A stretch of DNA of 64,000 nucleotides from CAVPTL01 sp963729195 (GCA_963729195.1 CAVSNF010000020.1:463912-527911); one strand, 5' to 3'; shown: positions 37,419 through 46,188, numbered from the stretch's first letter. Made by a program: numbers and translations. The notes: generated by a model not told the origin, from the sequence alone.

Positions 37419-38350
37419 ACGGACACGAGCTCGCCTACCGGATCGGCGTGCGCGCATACCCGCCCGACTATCGAGCGGCTCGGGGCGACGAGATCATCTC
37501 GACGCTGATGGAGAGCCATGCCGACCGGCATCTCTCGGTTGCGCGTGAGTTCGTGGCACTGGTGGTGGATGGATTCCGGCGGCGGGCGGGGTTGCGGCCG
37601 GTCTCGGGCGTCGCCGCCTGGCGTTCGGGAGCGCTGCTGGCGGCGGGAATTCTCGCGTTTCTGACCACCGCGGTGGCGCTCCTGGGCGTGATTCAGGAAC
37701 ACCGCAACCTGACCATCGGCGGATCGATCACGCCCTGGTTTGCGGCGTTCGCGGTCACCGCGATCGGCACACTGGTGGCGCTCGTATTTGGATTGCGGCG
37801 GGTCGCCACGGTATTCGCCGCGGCCGGGCTTGCGACCCAGGTGTTCGAGTTTGTGCGAGCGCCGGAGGCGGGGTATGGGACTGGCTCGCACTACCTGGTG
37901 TACTCCTGGTCGAACGCCTCGTCGCTTCCCCGCGAGCCGCTGCACTGGCTGGTGCCCAGCCTGATGCTGCTGGTGCTGATCGTGCTGGGGCGTCCGGCAC
38001 GGCGCAGGGCGATCGTCGCGGCGCCGTTGGCGGCGGGGCTCTTGGTGGCAGCGGGCGGCGTGGCATTCGAGACCAGCCACGCGTGGGGCGGGTTCGTCGG
38101 GCTGCTTCCGGTGCTGGGCGCGTTTGCGCTGCTCTCACTGGTGATCGTGTCGGTCGACCCGCGACCGGCGATCGCGAGCATCCCGTTGATGCTGGCGGTG
38201 CTGCCGATGACCTGGACGTATGTGGTCGGAGACCGCACGACACCGGCCAGCTATGGGCTGCTGCTGCTGGTCGCTCTGCCGCTGCTGGCAGCACTCATGG
38301 CCGGGGCGGCGGCGCGGGTGACGTCGAGCCCGAAGAACGCATCGCCCTGA
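37415..38350 (+). CDS. multi-pass membrane protein in the PadR operon
   Basis: 311 residues. A cytoplasmic N-terminal region (LAYRIGVRAYPPDYRAARGD, EIISTLMESHADRHLSVARE) is a motif seen in actinobacterial membrane proteins paired with PadR regulators. It is followed by about eight hydrophobic segments. The 3' end overlaps the convergent oxidoreductase by 56 bp. Probably controlled by the PadR protein. Transport or signalling role unknown. Confidence 0.75.
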   Translation: MNGHELAYRIGVRAYPPDYRAARGDEIISTLMESHADRHLSVAREFVALVVDGFRRRAGLRPVSGVAAWRSGALLAAGILAFLTTAVALLGVIQEHRNLTIGGSITPWFAAFAVTAIGTLVALVFGLRRVATVFAAAGLATQVFEFVRAPEAGYGTGSHYLVYSWSNASSLPREPLHWLVPSLMLLVLIVLGRPARRRAIVAAPLAAGLLVAAGGVAFETSHAWGGFVGLLPVLGAFALLSLVIVSVDPRPAIASIPLMLAVLPMTWTYVVGDRTTPASYGLLLLVALPLLAALMAGAAARVTSSPKNASP

Positions 38351-39194
38351 CAAGGGCACGGTTGCGCGCCTCCACCAGCGCCGCGGCGGCGGCCTCCCGC
38401 GAGTCCACGGCTGCTCTCAGGCCGGCGGGATCGGTGGTGTTCGAGAGCTGGGTGTAGAGCTCCTGCGCGATCCGCTCGAAGGTGTCGATTCCTCCTGCCG
38501 CGGCTGTCTCGAACGGACCCATCTGCGCCCACCGCAGTCCCAGGCCCGCCCGCATCAGCTGATCGATCCCCTCGGCGGTAGCAACGCCGTCGTTCACCAG
38601 CGCCACCGCCTCACGCAGCAGCGCGTACTGCAGCCGGTTGAGGATGAACCCGGGAACGTCGGCAACCCGCACCGGCGTCTTGCCCAGCGCGGTGAGGATG
38701 CGCTCGACCGCATCGACCCGGGCCGCGTCGGCGGCGGCCGGGATCAGCTCAACCGGGTCCATCAGCAGTGGCGGGTTGAGGTAGTGGGTGCCCAGAGTGC
38801 GCTCGGCCGCGCCGTAGGCCCTCCCGAGCGCTGCCACCGACAGTGACGAGGTGTTGGTTGCGATCGTCGCATCGGGGTGAGCCGCTGCGATCGGCGCCAT
38901 CACCTCTGCCTTGAGCGCACCGTCCTCGGGCAGCGACTCCAGGATCAGGTCGATCGCGCCGCTGGGTAGGCGGTCGGAGGGGCGCAGTCGTGTGCGGGCG
39001 GCCGCAGCCGTCTCGGGTGCTCGCAGCCCCAGCGTCTCCACGTCGTCAAGGATCGCGGTGAACCGCGCCGAAACGGCTGCGGGCGACCGCGCGAGCACGT
39101 CGACGGTCGCGCCGCCCAAGGCGTACTCGACCGCAATCTCTGCGCCCGTAAGGCCGGCGCCCACTACCAGCACGCGGATCTGCGTCTCGTCCAT
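38295..39194 (-). CDS. 3-hydroxyacyl-CoA dehydrogenase-family oxidoreductase
   Basis: NAD-dependent dehydrogenase. N-terminal Rossmann fold IRVLVVGAGLTGAEIAVEYA; middle IDLILESLPEDGALKAEVMA and ATIATNTSSLSVAALG (the substrate Ser/Asn of this family), GTHYLNPPLLMDPVELIP with the catalytic His/Glu, then the C-terminal helical domain VADVPGFILNRLQYALLREA, GVATAEGIDQLMRAGLGLRW. About 300 residues and no frame break. It may act on 3-hydroxybutyryl-CoA or a related hydroxy acid. ATG 39194 was chosen over ATG 39203, as it lies closer to the fold. The gene is monocistronic. Confidence 0.88.
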   Translation of the reverse strand: MDETQIRVLVVGAGLTGAEIAVEYALGGATVDVLARSPAAVSARFTAILDDVETLGLRAPETAAAARTRLRPSDRLPSGAIDLILESLPEDGALKAEVMAPIAAAHPDATIATNTSSLSVAALGRAYGAAERTLGTHYLNPPLLMDPVELIPAAADAARVDAVERILTALGKTPVRVADVPGFILNRLQYALLREAVALVNDGVATAEGIDQLMRAGLGLRWAQMGPFETAAAGGIDTFERIAQELYTQLSNTTDPAGLRAAVDSREAAAAALVEARNRALVRAMRSSGSTSPAPPPRP

Positions 39195-39380
39195 GGCCAC
39201 CATTGTGTCCGACCGAACGCGCGCCGCGCCTCAGATCGATCCGCGGAGCGTCTCCATACAGGTGTACAGGTAGGCCCGGCGGGGAACACTCGGGGTATGC
39301 CGATGACGTGGACGCACACCCGGGAGCTGGGGTACAGCCGATCTTCGGTGACCAGGCGCGGTGCTCAGGCGGCGATGGGG

Positions 39381-39563
39381 CTACAACGAGCGGACGGCTC
39401 GGGTGGCCCAACCCGAGATCGCCAGCACCACGGCGCCTAGCACTCCGAACAGGATCGAGCCGGCCGACAGGGCAAACAGCAGGATCACGACGCCCACAGC
39501 CAGTCCTGCGTAGCCGGTTCTGACCATCTGGCGCTTCTTTTGTTCCCGGCGAGTCAGGGTCAT
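39381..39563 (-). CDS. 60-residue membrane protein
   Basis: MTLTRREQKKRQMVRTGYAG is a strongly basic start followed by two hydrophobic segments, LAVGVVILLFALSAGSILFG and VLGAVVLAISGWATRA. A TACAAT box lies exactly six bases before the ATG. Small two-helix membrane proteins with a Lys/Arg head are common in actinobacteria. Function unknown. Confidence 0.7.
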   Translation of the reverse strand: MTLTRREQKKRQMVRTGYAGLAVGVVILLFALSAGSILFGVLGAVVLAISGWATRAVRSL

Positions 39564-39569
39564 GGCTGA

Positions 39570-39575
39570 ATTGTA
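39570..39575 (-). promoter_or_regulatory. -10 box of a leaderless promoter (TACAAT)
   Basis: On the minus strand TACAAT, six bases (TCAGCC), ATG at 39563. On the plus strand TATGAT (39591-39596) lies 15 bases before the GTG of the GST gene, so the region is divergent. Confidence 0.5.
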
Positions 39576-39611
39576 GACGCGCCGGGCAACTATGATGTCG
39601 GCCGGATTGCC

Positions 39612-40262
39612 GTGATGGATCTCTACTACAAGCCCGGCGCCGCCTCGCTGGTCGCTCACATCATGCTGCTCGAGGTGGGGGCTGAGCACCGGCTGGTGCT
39701 GGTGGAGGGCCAGGGCGACGAGATCACGCCACCGGGATACGAGTCTCTGAATCCCCACCGGCGGGTGCCGACGCTGGTGGACGGGAGCCTGGTCGTGTAC
39801 GAGGCGGCGGCGGTGGTGATGCACCTTGCAGACACTCATCCCGAGGCCGGTCTGGCGCCTCCGCTGGGGACGGCCGAGCGGGCGGCATGGTATCGGTGGA
39901 TGGCGTATCTGACCAACACCGTTCAGGCGACCTTGCACGTGTGGATCTATCCCGACCGGTACACAAGCGATCCCGAAGGGGTTTCCGGCGTCGAGCGTCA
40001 GGCCGAACGCGACCTCGACCGCATGCGGCAGTTCATCGAGCGCGAGCTGGACGGCCGGGAGTACCTGCTGGACGACCTCAGCACCGCCGACCTGTTCCTG
40101 TTCATGGTCACCCGGTGGGGTCGGAATCTGCCCACGGGGTGGTGGGATCAGCCCAACCTGGGCCGCCACTACCGCCAAATCAAGGCGCGCCCAGCTGTCG
40201 CCGAGGCGATGCAGACCGAAGGTCTCGAGGACGTCGGCCTCGACGAGCGCGCGGGGAGCTGA
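39612..40262 (+). CDS. glutathione S-transferase-like protein
   Basis: 216 residues with both GST domains. N-terminal thioredoxin-like part: MDLYYKPGAASLVAHIMLLE, ESLNPHRRVPTLVDGSLVVY (cis-Pro VPTLVDG) and EAAAVVMHLADTHPE. The C-terminal helical domain has ERELDGREYLLDDLSTADLF with the N-capping box (S-T-A-D). Actinobacteria mostly lack glutathione, so it may use another thiol or serve as a binding protein. No frame break. Single gene; start is a GTG directly before an ATG. Confidence 0.88.
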   Translation: MMDLYYKPGAASLVAHIMLLEVGAEHRLVLVEGQGDEITPPGYESLNPHRRVPTLVDGSLVVYEAAAVVMHLADTHPEAGLAPPLGTAERAAWYRWMAYLTNTVQATLHVWIYPDRYTSDPEGVSGVERQAERDLDRMRQFIERELDGREYLLDDLSTADLFLFMVTRWGRNLPTGWWDQPNLGRHYRQIKARPAVAEAMQTEGLEDVGLDERAGS

Positions 40263-40340
40263 TCTTGAGCGAGTCCGTTCCGGAGGCATCGCACGTCGCA
40301 ACCGTCGATGATCGGTGGCGCGGTCTTATAGGTTTGCCGG

Positions 40341-40742
40341 CTACCTCGTGGTTGTGACAGTCCTCGTACTTGTGACAGTCCTCGTTGCCTGCGTCGTCCT
40401 CGTGAGCGGCAGCGTTTGGTAGTACGTGCGGTAAACCGTGGTTGGAGGCGTTCCCGGCTTGAGGGTGATGATCTTTCCAACGAGCGGCAGCGTCTGGTAG
40501 TAGGTCTTGTAGCGCGTGCGGCGGGGCTTGCCAGGGCGCACGGTGATGATCGTCGTCACTCCGGCGCTCCCGACAGTGGTAATGGTGCCCTGGATGGTGC
40601 TCTTGATTGTGATGGTCTGCGGCGCGGACACGTCCCCGCCGCTGATATCGCCTGTCTGGGTAGTGAGGCCGGTGAGCAGGCCGATCGCGGCGCACGCAAT
40701 GCAGGTGATCGTGATGGTGACGATCCGCATGATCGATCTCAT
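40341..40742 (-). CDS. secreted or anchored Thr-rich protein with two YYQTLPL repeats
   Basis: 133 residues. A signal or anchor (MRIVTITITCIACAAIGLLT) precedes a Thr/Val/Ile-rich region (TITIKSTIQGTITTVGSAGV). Two imperfect repeats, RTRYKTYYQTLPLVGKIITL and TTVYRTYYQTLPLTRTTQAT, are visible also at DNA level. The C-terminus is a T-R-T-V run. GGAGG precedes ATG 40730, which is the more likely start if 40742 is not used. A surface-exposed beta structure is likely. Not recognised. Confidence 0.65.
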   Translation of the reverse strand: MRSIMRIVTITITCIACAAIGLLTGLTTQTGDISGGDVSAPQTITIKSTIQGTITTVGSAGVTTIITVRPGKPRRTRYKTYYQTLPLVGKIITLKPGTPPTTVYRTYYQTLPLTRTTQATRTVTSTRTVTTTR

Positions 40743-40772
40743 CCTCCCACACGACCGCCGCCGTGGTGTGTC

Positions 40773-41795
40773 TCATCGGAGGGAGTTCCAGGCGAGGGAG
40801 AGGCCGCCGGGGTTGGTGGAGAAGCGGAGGGTTCGTGGGTCGCTGCCATCCCATCCGGTGATGGTTACTTCGAGGGGGGATTCCGAGGTTGTGAACGCGA
40901 CCCGGTGTTGATCGGGTGATATCGCCGCGCGGATGGGGCAGAAGCCCGGGGTGCCCCAGCGTCGGAGGTTGGTGCCGTTGATGTTGATTGTCAGCAGCGC
41001 GCAGTGGGTGGTGCTTTGGTTCAGGGCGATAAACAGGATCCTGTGGCTGTCGGGGAACCACCCGAGTGCGGCGATCTGGTTGGCGTCTGGGTGTCCGGTG
41101 AGTGCAACGACTCTGCCCGCCGTCACCAGTGATCGTCGGTGGGTGCCATCGCTTCGCATCAGCCCCAGTCCTCCGAATCCGTACACGATCGTGGTTCCGT
41201 TGGGAGCGAGCTGTCCACCAGTCCAGAAGGGGAACGGGTACGCGGACTTGGCGGTACCCCTCGCGATGATTCGTGGCCGTCCGCCGCTCGAACTCACCCG
41301 GTAGATGCTGTTGTTGTACCCGTAGATGACCTTCGAGCCGTCGGGGGTAAACGACCCACTCGCCGCGCCTTTCGGTCCGACCCGCACCTGCCTGCGATGG
41401 CTGCCCACGACATACAACCCGGTTTCTCGGAAGATCAGAAGCTTGGATCCGTCACGTGACCATGCCAACGGATCTCCGTATCCGTGTGCGAGCACCACTC
41501 GGCTGCTCGGGTGGTCTGGGTCAAACGCCACGACCGGGTCACCCCCGACTGCAATCCAGCCCCGTGCCGGCGCGAACGCACCCAAGGAAACGGTGTTGTG
41601 GATCAGACAGCTCACGAGGTGTGACGAGAGCGCGGCGTTGGAGTCGTGAACCAGGGGCAGACACGTCAGTTGGGTGCGGCTGGATCCCTTCGGTGCCGAG
41701 GCGCCCACCGCCAAGCCCCAGCCCGACACCATCACCGCGACGGCGCCCAACCCAGCAACGACACCGACCACAACGCTCTTCCGCTTGATGTTCAT
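40773..41795 (-). CDS. secreted beta-propeller (TolB/WD40-like) protein
   Basis: About 340 residues. N-terminal signal/anchor NIKRKSVVVGVVAGLGAVAV. Propeller blades with S-x-D-G-S-K type turns: DPLAWSRDGSKLLIFRETGL, SGSFTPDGSKVIYGYNNSIY, GGQLAPNGTTIVYGFGG, IAALGWFPDSHRILFIALNQ and RAAISPDQHRVAFTTSES. Five to six blades can be counted. Likely a periplasmic or surface binding protein, of unknown ligand. ATG 41795 (MNIKRK) was preferred over the first ATG, which would add five residues. No frame break. Confidence 0.8.
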   Translation of the reverse strand: MNIKRKSVVVGVVAGLGAVAVMVSGWGLAVGASAPKGSSRTQLTCLPLVHDSNAALSSHLVSCLIHNTVSLGAFAPARGWIAVGGDPVVAFDPDHPSSRVVLAHGYGDPLAWSRDGSKLLIFRETGLYVVGSHRRQVRVGPKGAASGSFTPDGSKVIYGYNNSIYRVSSSGGRPRIIARGTAKSAYPFPFWTGGQLAPNGTTIVYGFGGLGLMRSDGTHRRSLVTAGRVVALTGHPDANQIAALGWFPDSHRILFIALNQSTTHCALLTININGTNLRRWGTPGFCPIRAAISPDQHRVAFTTSESPLEVTITGWDGSDPRTLRFSTNPGGLSLAWNSLR

Positions 41796-41885
41796 GCCGC
41801 GATGATGCACGCCGCCGGTGATCGTCCACTTACGATCCGCTTACGACCCTCGCCGGCGGCCTAGCCGTGCGCCGGAGCACCGGGT

Positions 41886-42164
41886 CTATGGCAGGCTGCC
41901 GGCGGCTTCCTCTCCCGCCGCCGTCAGCTTGGCCGTCCGCTCACCACCAAACGCGGTGTACTCCGCCAAGCCAAGATGCACCAGGTGATCGAGGTTCTCG
42001 GCGATCGCTTCGTGCAGCGCGGCGGAATCATGTCCCTCGGCCGAGTCACGCCCTTCGGCCGCAACGGCAGCGGCGATTTTTGAGACCGTATCCTCACCGT
42101 CAGCGTGCATGACTCGAAGGATGTCGTCCTGATAGGGAAAAACGTTGATGGGACCCATGCTCAT
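41886..42164 (-). CDS. small helical (winged-helix-like) hypothetical protein
   Basis: 92 residues with a strong GGAGAAAGGAG ribosome-binding site. GPINVFPYQDDILRVMHADG, DTVSKIAAAVAAEGRDS and DHLVHLGLAEYTAFGGERTA, with a final KLTAAGEEAAGSLP. The last part (LGLAEYT... KLTAAGEEAA) resembles the wing of PadR/ArsR-type regulators. It could be a small transcriptional regulator. No obvious target beside it. Confidence 0.65.
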   Translation of the reverse strand: MSMGPINVFPYQDDILRVMHADGEDTVSKIAAAVAAEGRDSAEGHDSAALHEAIAENLDHLVHLGLAEYTAFGGERTAKLTAAGEEAAGSLP

Positions 42165-42185
42165 GCCGTAGCTCCTTTCTCCAGG

Positions 42186-42641
42186 TCAACGACCTAGGTT
42201 ACACCCGGAAGGTCCGAGACAGGCGGCCGCGTCCGGGAAGTGGGAACCTGGGAGGTCTTCCGGGGTCGGGCGGCGCGAGTGTCCATACGCTTGGATCATG
42301 AGGGACGACCGCGGCATCGAGTCGCACCCGACAATTCGGTATACGCCGACGCTGCGTATGCGGATAGGTGCGGTGGCGCGGTTCGCCGGACGCGGCCTCG
42401 TCCAACTGGCGGGGTTGACGGTCGCTGCAGCATATATATGGGCGGGCACAGAGACGTCGCCCGGCACGCGCCAGAGCTCCCGCGACCGACGACGAATCAC
42501 CATTCCGGCGACCTGCGCGTACTGCGACGGCGGCGTGCGGACTGCCGGAAGCACCACCACTCCGCCGCTCGTGTCCACGGCGGGCGGGCGCGGATCTGGC
42601 CGACAGAGCGGCGCAGGCGAGACACGGCGCCACCGTCAATC
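42186..42641. other. 456 bp without a convincing gene
   Basis: Frames are open on both strands, but all are Arg/Pro/Ser-rich in the way antisense frames are. The best plus candidate starts at ATG 42298 (IRYTPTLRMRIGAVARFAG) and has one hydrophobic patch; the best minus segment (GVVVLPAVRTPPSQYAQVAG, ending near 42190) reads more protein-like. Neither has a clear ribosome-binding site. The region may hold a decayed or frame-broken gene. Confidence 0.4.
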
Positions 42642-42877
42642 ATGAGGATCAACGCGGAGACTGCGAGGACAGCAGCACCGGACCGCGCGGAGTACTTGCC
42701 GAGGTTGCCGGCGGAGGGTGACCCTCCCAACAGCACCGTTGTGCTGCGCTTTGCCGACGCGGCTGCGGTATGGGGTTCCTCGATGATCCGGAGTACCTGC
42801 CGGTGAAGGCCGTCCGGTTTAGCCTGACGTCGGGTGGTCAGGCGGTCGTCGCGTCGGAATTCACCCGCCCCGGGTGA
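42642..42877 (+). CDS. small hypothetical protein (probable frame break)
   Basis: Begins MRINAETARTAAPDRAEYLP and STVVLRFADAAAVWG. The direct frame stops soon after, but shifting one base near 42775 gives FLDDPEYLPVKAVRFSLTSG and GQAVVASEFTRPG before a stop at 42875. That C-terminus is well balanced and looks like real protein. About 78 residues. Function unknown; start uncertain. Confidence 0.35.
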
Positions 42878-42900
42878 GAGGCTGTCCGTCCGCCGGCGCG

Positions 42901-44535
42901 CTATGGCGTGTCGAGGGTGTCGAGTTCGATGCGGCGGGCGGTCACGACGCCTTTCGCCTCGGCCATCGATGGTGAGTGCCCAGTCAGGGCGGTGACGAAC
43001 GACTCCTTGTCCAGCGCTTGGAGGCGCACCGCGCCGACTGCGGTGACGGTCGCGGTACGTGGTACGTCCTCGAGCAGGGCGATCTCGCCGAACCCCTCGG
43101 CGCGTCCCAGCGTCGCGATGCGGCGTCCGTCCCGTGAGACTTCGACAGTGCCATCCGCGATGGCGTAGTAGCGCTCGCCGATGTCGCCCTGGCGGATGAT
43201 GACGTCTCCGTCGGCGGCTTCAACCGGCTCGAGCGCATGGGCGATGCCCTCGATCGCCGGCGGCGGCAGGGCGTGGAACAGGCCCATGGAGCGAAGCAGG
43301 GAGATCTCGACGATCGGGACGCGCGCGCCGCGGTCGATCACCGTCAGTCGGCGTCCCAGCAGCAGGGTCGTTACGAGCAATAGCACGCCCACCCCGGCCA
43401 ATGCCGCCCGGGCGCCGCCAAGGGCGACCAGCATCGCAACCAGCAGCTGTCCGATCGCCATGCCGGCCATCGCCGTTCCCTCGAGCACCCCGAACACGCG
43501 GCCGAGTACATCGGCAGGCGAGATCCGCTGAAGCAGCGTGCGGGCCGCCACATCCAGAAGCGCCCGCGCCGCGCCGCCGGCGATGAGCAGCACCACCGCG
43601 GCCGGAAGCGTCGCCGCGGCGGCGATCGCGACGAACGTGACGCCCCAAAGCACCAGCGCCATCAGGATCGGCGGCGCCAGGTAGCGTCGCCCGACCAGCA
43701 CCACGGCAACCGCCGCCCCGGCAACACCGCCCGCCGAGAACACCGCATTGAAGTAGCCCACCCAGCCCGAGCCGACCGACAGCAGATCCAGGGCGAGCAC
43801 GACAAAGAGCAGGTCAAGCGCACCCCAGATGATGTTCTCGAGTCCGAGCAGGCCGACCACAAGACGTGGGCCGCTGTGATGCGCCAAGGCTCGAAACCCG
43901 GCCACCGCCTCATCAAACGGTCCCGAGTCCGCCGCCTCACTGGCCGCGGGCGGGCCGGACACTCCAACCACCAACACTGACGATAACGCTCCCAGCATCG
44001 CGCACATGACGAACACGGTCCCCGGCCCAGTCGCGGCGAGCAGCAACCCGGTCGCTGCCGTCGCGACAAGCACGCTGCCGTTCTCGACCCAGCCCATAAC
44101 GACGTTCGTGGCTGTCAGTTCCTCTGCCGAGTGGGCCAAGGCGGGCGTCAGCACCGCCTGGGTGGGGCGCGTGATGGTCACAGCCGTCGCGGCCACCGCC
44201 GCACACAGGTAGGCGATCGGCGCCGCGGCGCCGGTCAGGATCACTGCTGCGGTGGCACCCATCGCCACCGCCTGTACCACATAGCCGACCGCAAGCACCC
44301 TCACGGGCCGGTGTGTATCACCCAACGCCGCGGCAAACGGCGCGAAAATCGCCGCCGGCACGAGCTGGACGACTGCCACCAAACCGGCCGTCGTCGTCCC
44401 ACCCTGGTCATAGGCGTACACCAGCATCGCAAGCCACACCGCGTACTCCGATGCGGTGAAGCCGACATAGGCGAGCAGCACCCGACGCAGATCGCCGTTA
44501 CCCAACACCGCCCGAAACACGCCGCCTGAACGCAT
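42901..44535 (-). CDS. MFS transporter fused to a cyclic-nucleotide-binding domain
   Basis: 544 residues. Residues 1-400 form an MFS fold with about twelve helices (VVQLVPAAIFAPFAAALGDT, VTITRPTQAVLTPALA, ALDLLFVVLALDLLSVG). Residues 410-530 form a CRP-type cNMP-binding domain: LFHALPPPAIEGIAHALEPV, GDVIIRQGDIGERYYAIADG, the phosphate-binding cassette GFGEIALLEDVPRTATVTAV, and LDKESFVTALTGH. The cassette has the expected G-E-x-A-L...R-T-A pattern, so cAMP/cGMP binding is credible. Gating of transport by cyclic nucleotide is inference, but a nucleotide cyclase gene lies 7 kb away. Substrate unknown. Confidence 0.85.
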   Translation of the reverse strand: MRSGGVFRAVLGNGDLRRVLLAYVGFTASEYAVWLAMLVYAYDQGGTTTAGLVAVVQLVPAAIFAPFAAALGDTHRPVRVLAVGYVVQAVAMGATAAVILTGAAAPIAYLCAAVAATAVTITRPTQAVLTPALAHSAEELTATNVVMGWVENGSVLVATAATGLLLAATGPGTVFVMCAMLGALSSVLVVGVSGPPAASEAADSGPFDEAVAGFRALAHHSGPRLVVGLLGLENIIWGALDLLFVVLALDLLSVGSGWVGYFNAVFSAGGVAGAAVAVVLVGRRYLAPPILMALVLWGVTFVAIAAAATLPAAVVLLIAGGAARALLDVAARTLLQRISPADVLGRVFGVLEGTAMAGMAIGQLLVAMLVALGGARAALAGVGVLLLVTTLLLGRRLTVIDRGARVPIVEISLLRSMGLFHALPPPAIEGIAHALEPVEAADGDVIIRQGDIGERYYAIADGTVEVSRDGRRIATLGRAEGFGEIALLEDVPRTATVTAVGAVRLQALDKESFVTALTGHSPSMAEAKGVVTARRIELDTLDTP

Positions 44536-44602
44536 AGCCGCACATCAAACAGCAGATGACCCCAAGGGGCAACACGACGTCCGCACGCAGGCCGTGAGGG
44601 AG

Positions 44603-44688
44603 TGCCCGGGGCGAGACTCGAACTCGCGCTCCCCAACTGGGGAAGTCGATTTTAAGTCGACCGCGTCTACCAACTCCGCCACCCGGGC
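44603..44688 (-). tRNA. tRNA-Leu (anticodon TAA)
   Basis: Long-variable-arm tRNA on the minus strand. Acceptor GCCCGGG pairs with CCCGGGC, discriminator A; anticodon loop ACTTAAAA with TAA; the variable arm has the stem TTCCCCAGTTGGGGA; T loop TTCGAGT. 86 nt, no encoded CCA. Confidence 0.95.
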
Positions 44689-44723
44689 TTACGTCCGTAG
44701 TATCCCCGTCGTTGCGGCCCGCG

Positions 44724-45653
44724 TCACTCCGCTGCCATCAGGGCGGCACCGTGGAGGATGTCGCGTTCTGACACGTGCACCTCGCCGGTGCCGCAGGCGT
44801 CGACCACCTCTGCCAGGATCGCCGCGCCGGCGACGATCGTGACCGCGCGGGCGGGCATCAGGCCACGCACCTGCTTCAGTTCGTCCAGGGTCAGTGCTGA
44901 GAGGCTCGCCAGCAGCCGCTCGATGGTTGCGGCCGAGAGCACGTGGCCGTCGATCACCTCGGGGAGTTCTGACTCGAGGCCGAGGTCGATCGTGGCCAGG
45001 GTCGTGATCGTCCCGGCCACACCGATCAACTCGCGGGTGGCGTCGGTCAGGGGCCGCGGTATCACCTCGGCCGCTGCCGCCCGCAGGGCAGCGACAGCTT
45101 CGGCCGGGGGTGGGGAGGATTCGAGGTAGCGCTCGGACATGCGTACGCAGCCGATGTTGAGGCTGATCTGGTCGACCACCCCGGAGCTATTTCCCAGCAC
45201 GAACTCGGTGGAGCCTCCCCCGATGTCGCAGATCAATGTGCCTTCGGAGGCGGCCCGCCGAGAGGTGACACCGCGGAAGGTGGTGCGCGCCTCCTGGTCG
45301 CCGGTCAGGAGCCGGCACGCGAACCCGTACCGGCGTTCGATCTCGGCCAGAAACTCCCGTCCATTGGCGGCGTCCCGAACGGCGCTTGTGGCGACCGCCA
45401 GCACGTGTTCGGCGTGCAGCTGATGCGCCCGCTCGGCGTAGCGTTGCAGGGCTGCGTGGGTGCGTTCCAGGGCGGCGTCGTTGATGGTGCCGTTTGCATC
45501 CACGCCGTCGCCGAGCCGTGTGATCGTCAGCAGCCGCTCGACCTCGGCGATCTCGCCCGCATCAACGTCACACACCAGCAGGCGGATCGAATTCGTGCCG
45601 ATGTCAATCGCGCCGACGCGGCGGTGGTCGTCGTCGCCCGCGGCGGTGCTCAC
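44724..45653 (-). CDS. exopolyphosphatase / (p)ppGpp phosphohydrolase (Ppx/GppA family)
   Basis: Hydrolyses polyphosphate or pppGpp, so it touches the stringent response and phosphate storage. RRVGAIDIGTNSIRLLVCDV is the actin-like phosphate-1 motif; EHVLAVATSAVRDAANG and GTLICDIGGGSTEFVLGNSS (phosphate-2) follow, then LIGVAGTITTLATIDLGLE. Short form of about 309 residues, without the C-terminal HD-like extension. GTG 45653 was chosen because it overlaps the stop of the upstream gene by 4 bp and gives a family-length N-terminus. No frame break. Confidence 0.93.
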   Translation of the reverse strand: MSTAAGDDDHRRVGAIDIGTNSIRLLVCDVDAGEIAEVERLLTITRLGDGVDANGTINDAALERTHAALQRYAERAHQLHAEHVLAVATSAVRDAANGREFLAEIERRYGFACRLLTGDQEARTTFRGVTSRRAASEGTLICDIGGGSTEFVLGNSSGVVDQISLNIGCVRMSERYLESSPPPAEAVAALRAAAAEVIPRPLTDATRELIGVAGTITTLATIDLGLESELPEVIDGHVLSAATIERLLASLSALTLDELKQVRGLMPARAVTIVAGAAILAEVVDACGTGEVHVSERDILHGAALMAAE

Positions 45654-45964
45654 CCGCGCAGCATCCGCAATGCAAACCGAAGTGGGGCGATCGCCGCCTT
45701 CCACCTGTCGATCAGCATTCGGAGAGTGGCGAGTGAGGCGTTCAGGCGGTTCATCACCAGCGTCAGCCGCTCGAGATTCTGCTGGAGCTCAGCTTGGCGC
45801 GCCGTCAGCGTCGCGAGCCCACCGGTCTGCATCGCCGCAATCTGGGTCTGCACCTCGGCCTGGAGTTTTGAGGCGCGACGCATCGTCTTGATGCCCCGCA
45901 CGCCGACGTAGCCGGTAGGCACTCCGACTACGACGAGCCATATCAGCACCAGCCACCAGATCAC
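45650..45964 (-). CDS. small membrane-anchored coiled-coil protein
   Basis: 104 residues: one N-terminal helix (WWLVLIWLVVVGVPTGYVGV), basic stretch RGIKTMRRASK, then a long coiled coil (LQAEVQTQIAAMQTG, LTARQAELQQNLERLTLVMN, RLNASLATLRMLIDRWKAAI) and a basic end. The GTG start follows TAGCAT by seven bases (leaderless). It is translationally coupled to ppx. A structural or scaffolding role is possible; the family is unknown. Confidence 0.75.
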   Translation of the reverse strand: MIWWLVLIWLVVVGVPTGYVGVRGIKTMRRASKLQAEVQTQIAAMQTGGLATLTARQAELQQNLERLTLVMNRLNASLATLRMLIDRWKAAIAPLRFALRMLRG

Positions 45965-46015
45965 CCGGGGGATGCTATCAACCGACGGTCCCTGTGGTAG
46001 AATGTCGGGTTCCGG

Positions 46016-46089
<74 letters not shown>

Positions 46090-46097
46090 TCCACAGA

Positions 46098-46120
46098 GGC
46101 CGCCTTTCGAGGCGGTTTCT
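46098..46120 (+). terminator. intrinsic terminator after tRNA-fMet
   Basis: CCGCC (46100-46104), loop TTTCGA, GGCGG (46111-46115), followed by TTTCT. It is a short GC stem with a T-rich tail, 9 bp after the tRNA. Confidence 0.65.
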
Positions 46121-46176
46121 GCGGTTAACGGCGGGCATTGGGCATTAATCACCACGATAGCCTGCTCAACCGATGG

Positions 46177-46182
46177 TAGGGT
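46177..46182 (+). promoter_or_regulatory. -10 box of a leaderless promoter (TAGGGT)
   Basis: TAGGGT, six bases (CGGCGT), then GTG 46189 of the secreted nuclease-fold gene. No clear -35. Confidence 0.45.
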
Positions 46183-46188
46183 CGGCGT

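Noticed and set aside
42298..42645. 115-residue plus-strand frame as a gene
   Set aside because: No ribosome-binding site or -10 spacing, Arg/Thr-rich composition and overlap with more protein-like minus-strand segments; kept only as an unassigned region.
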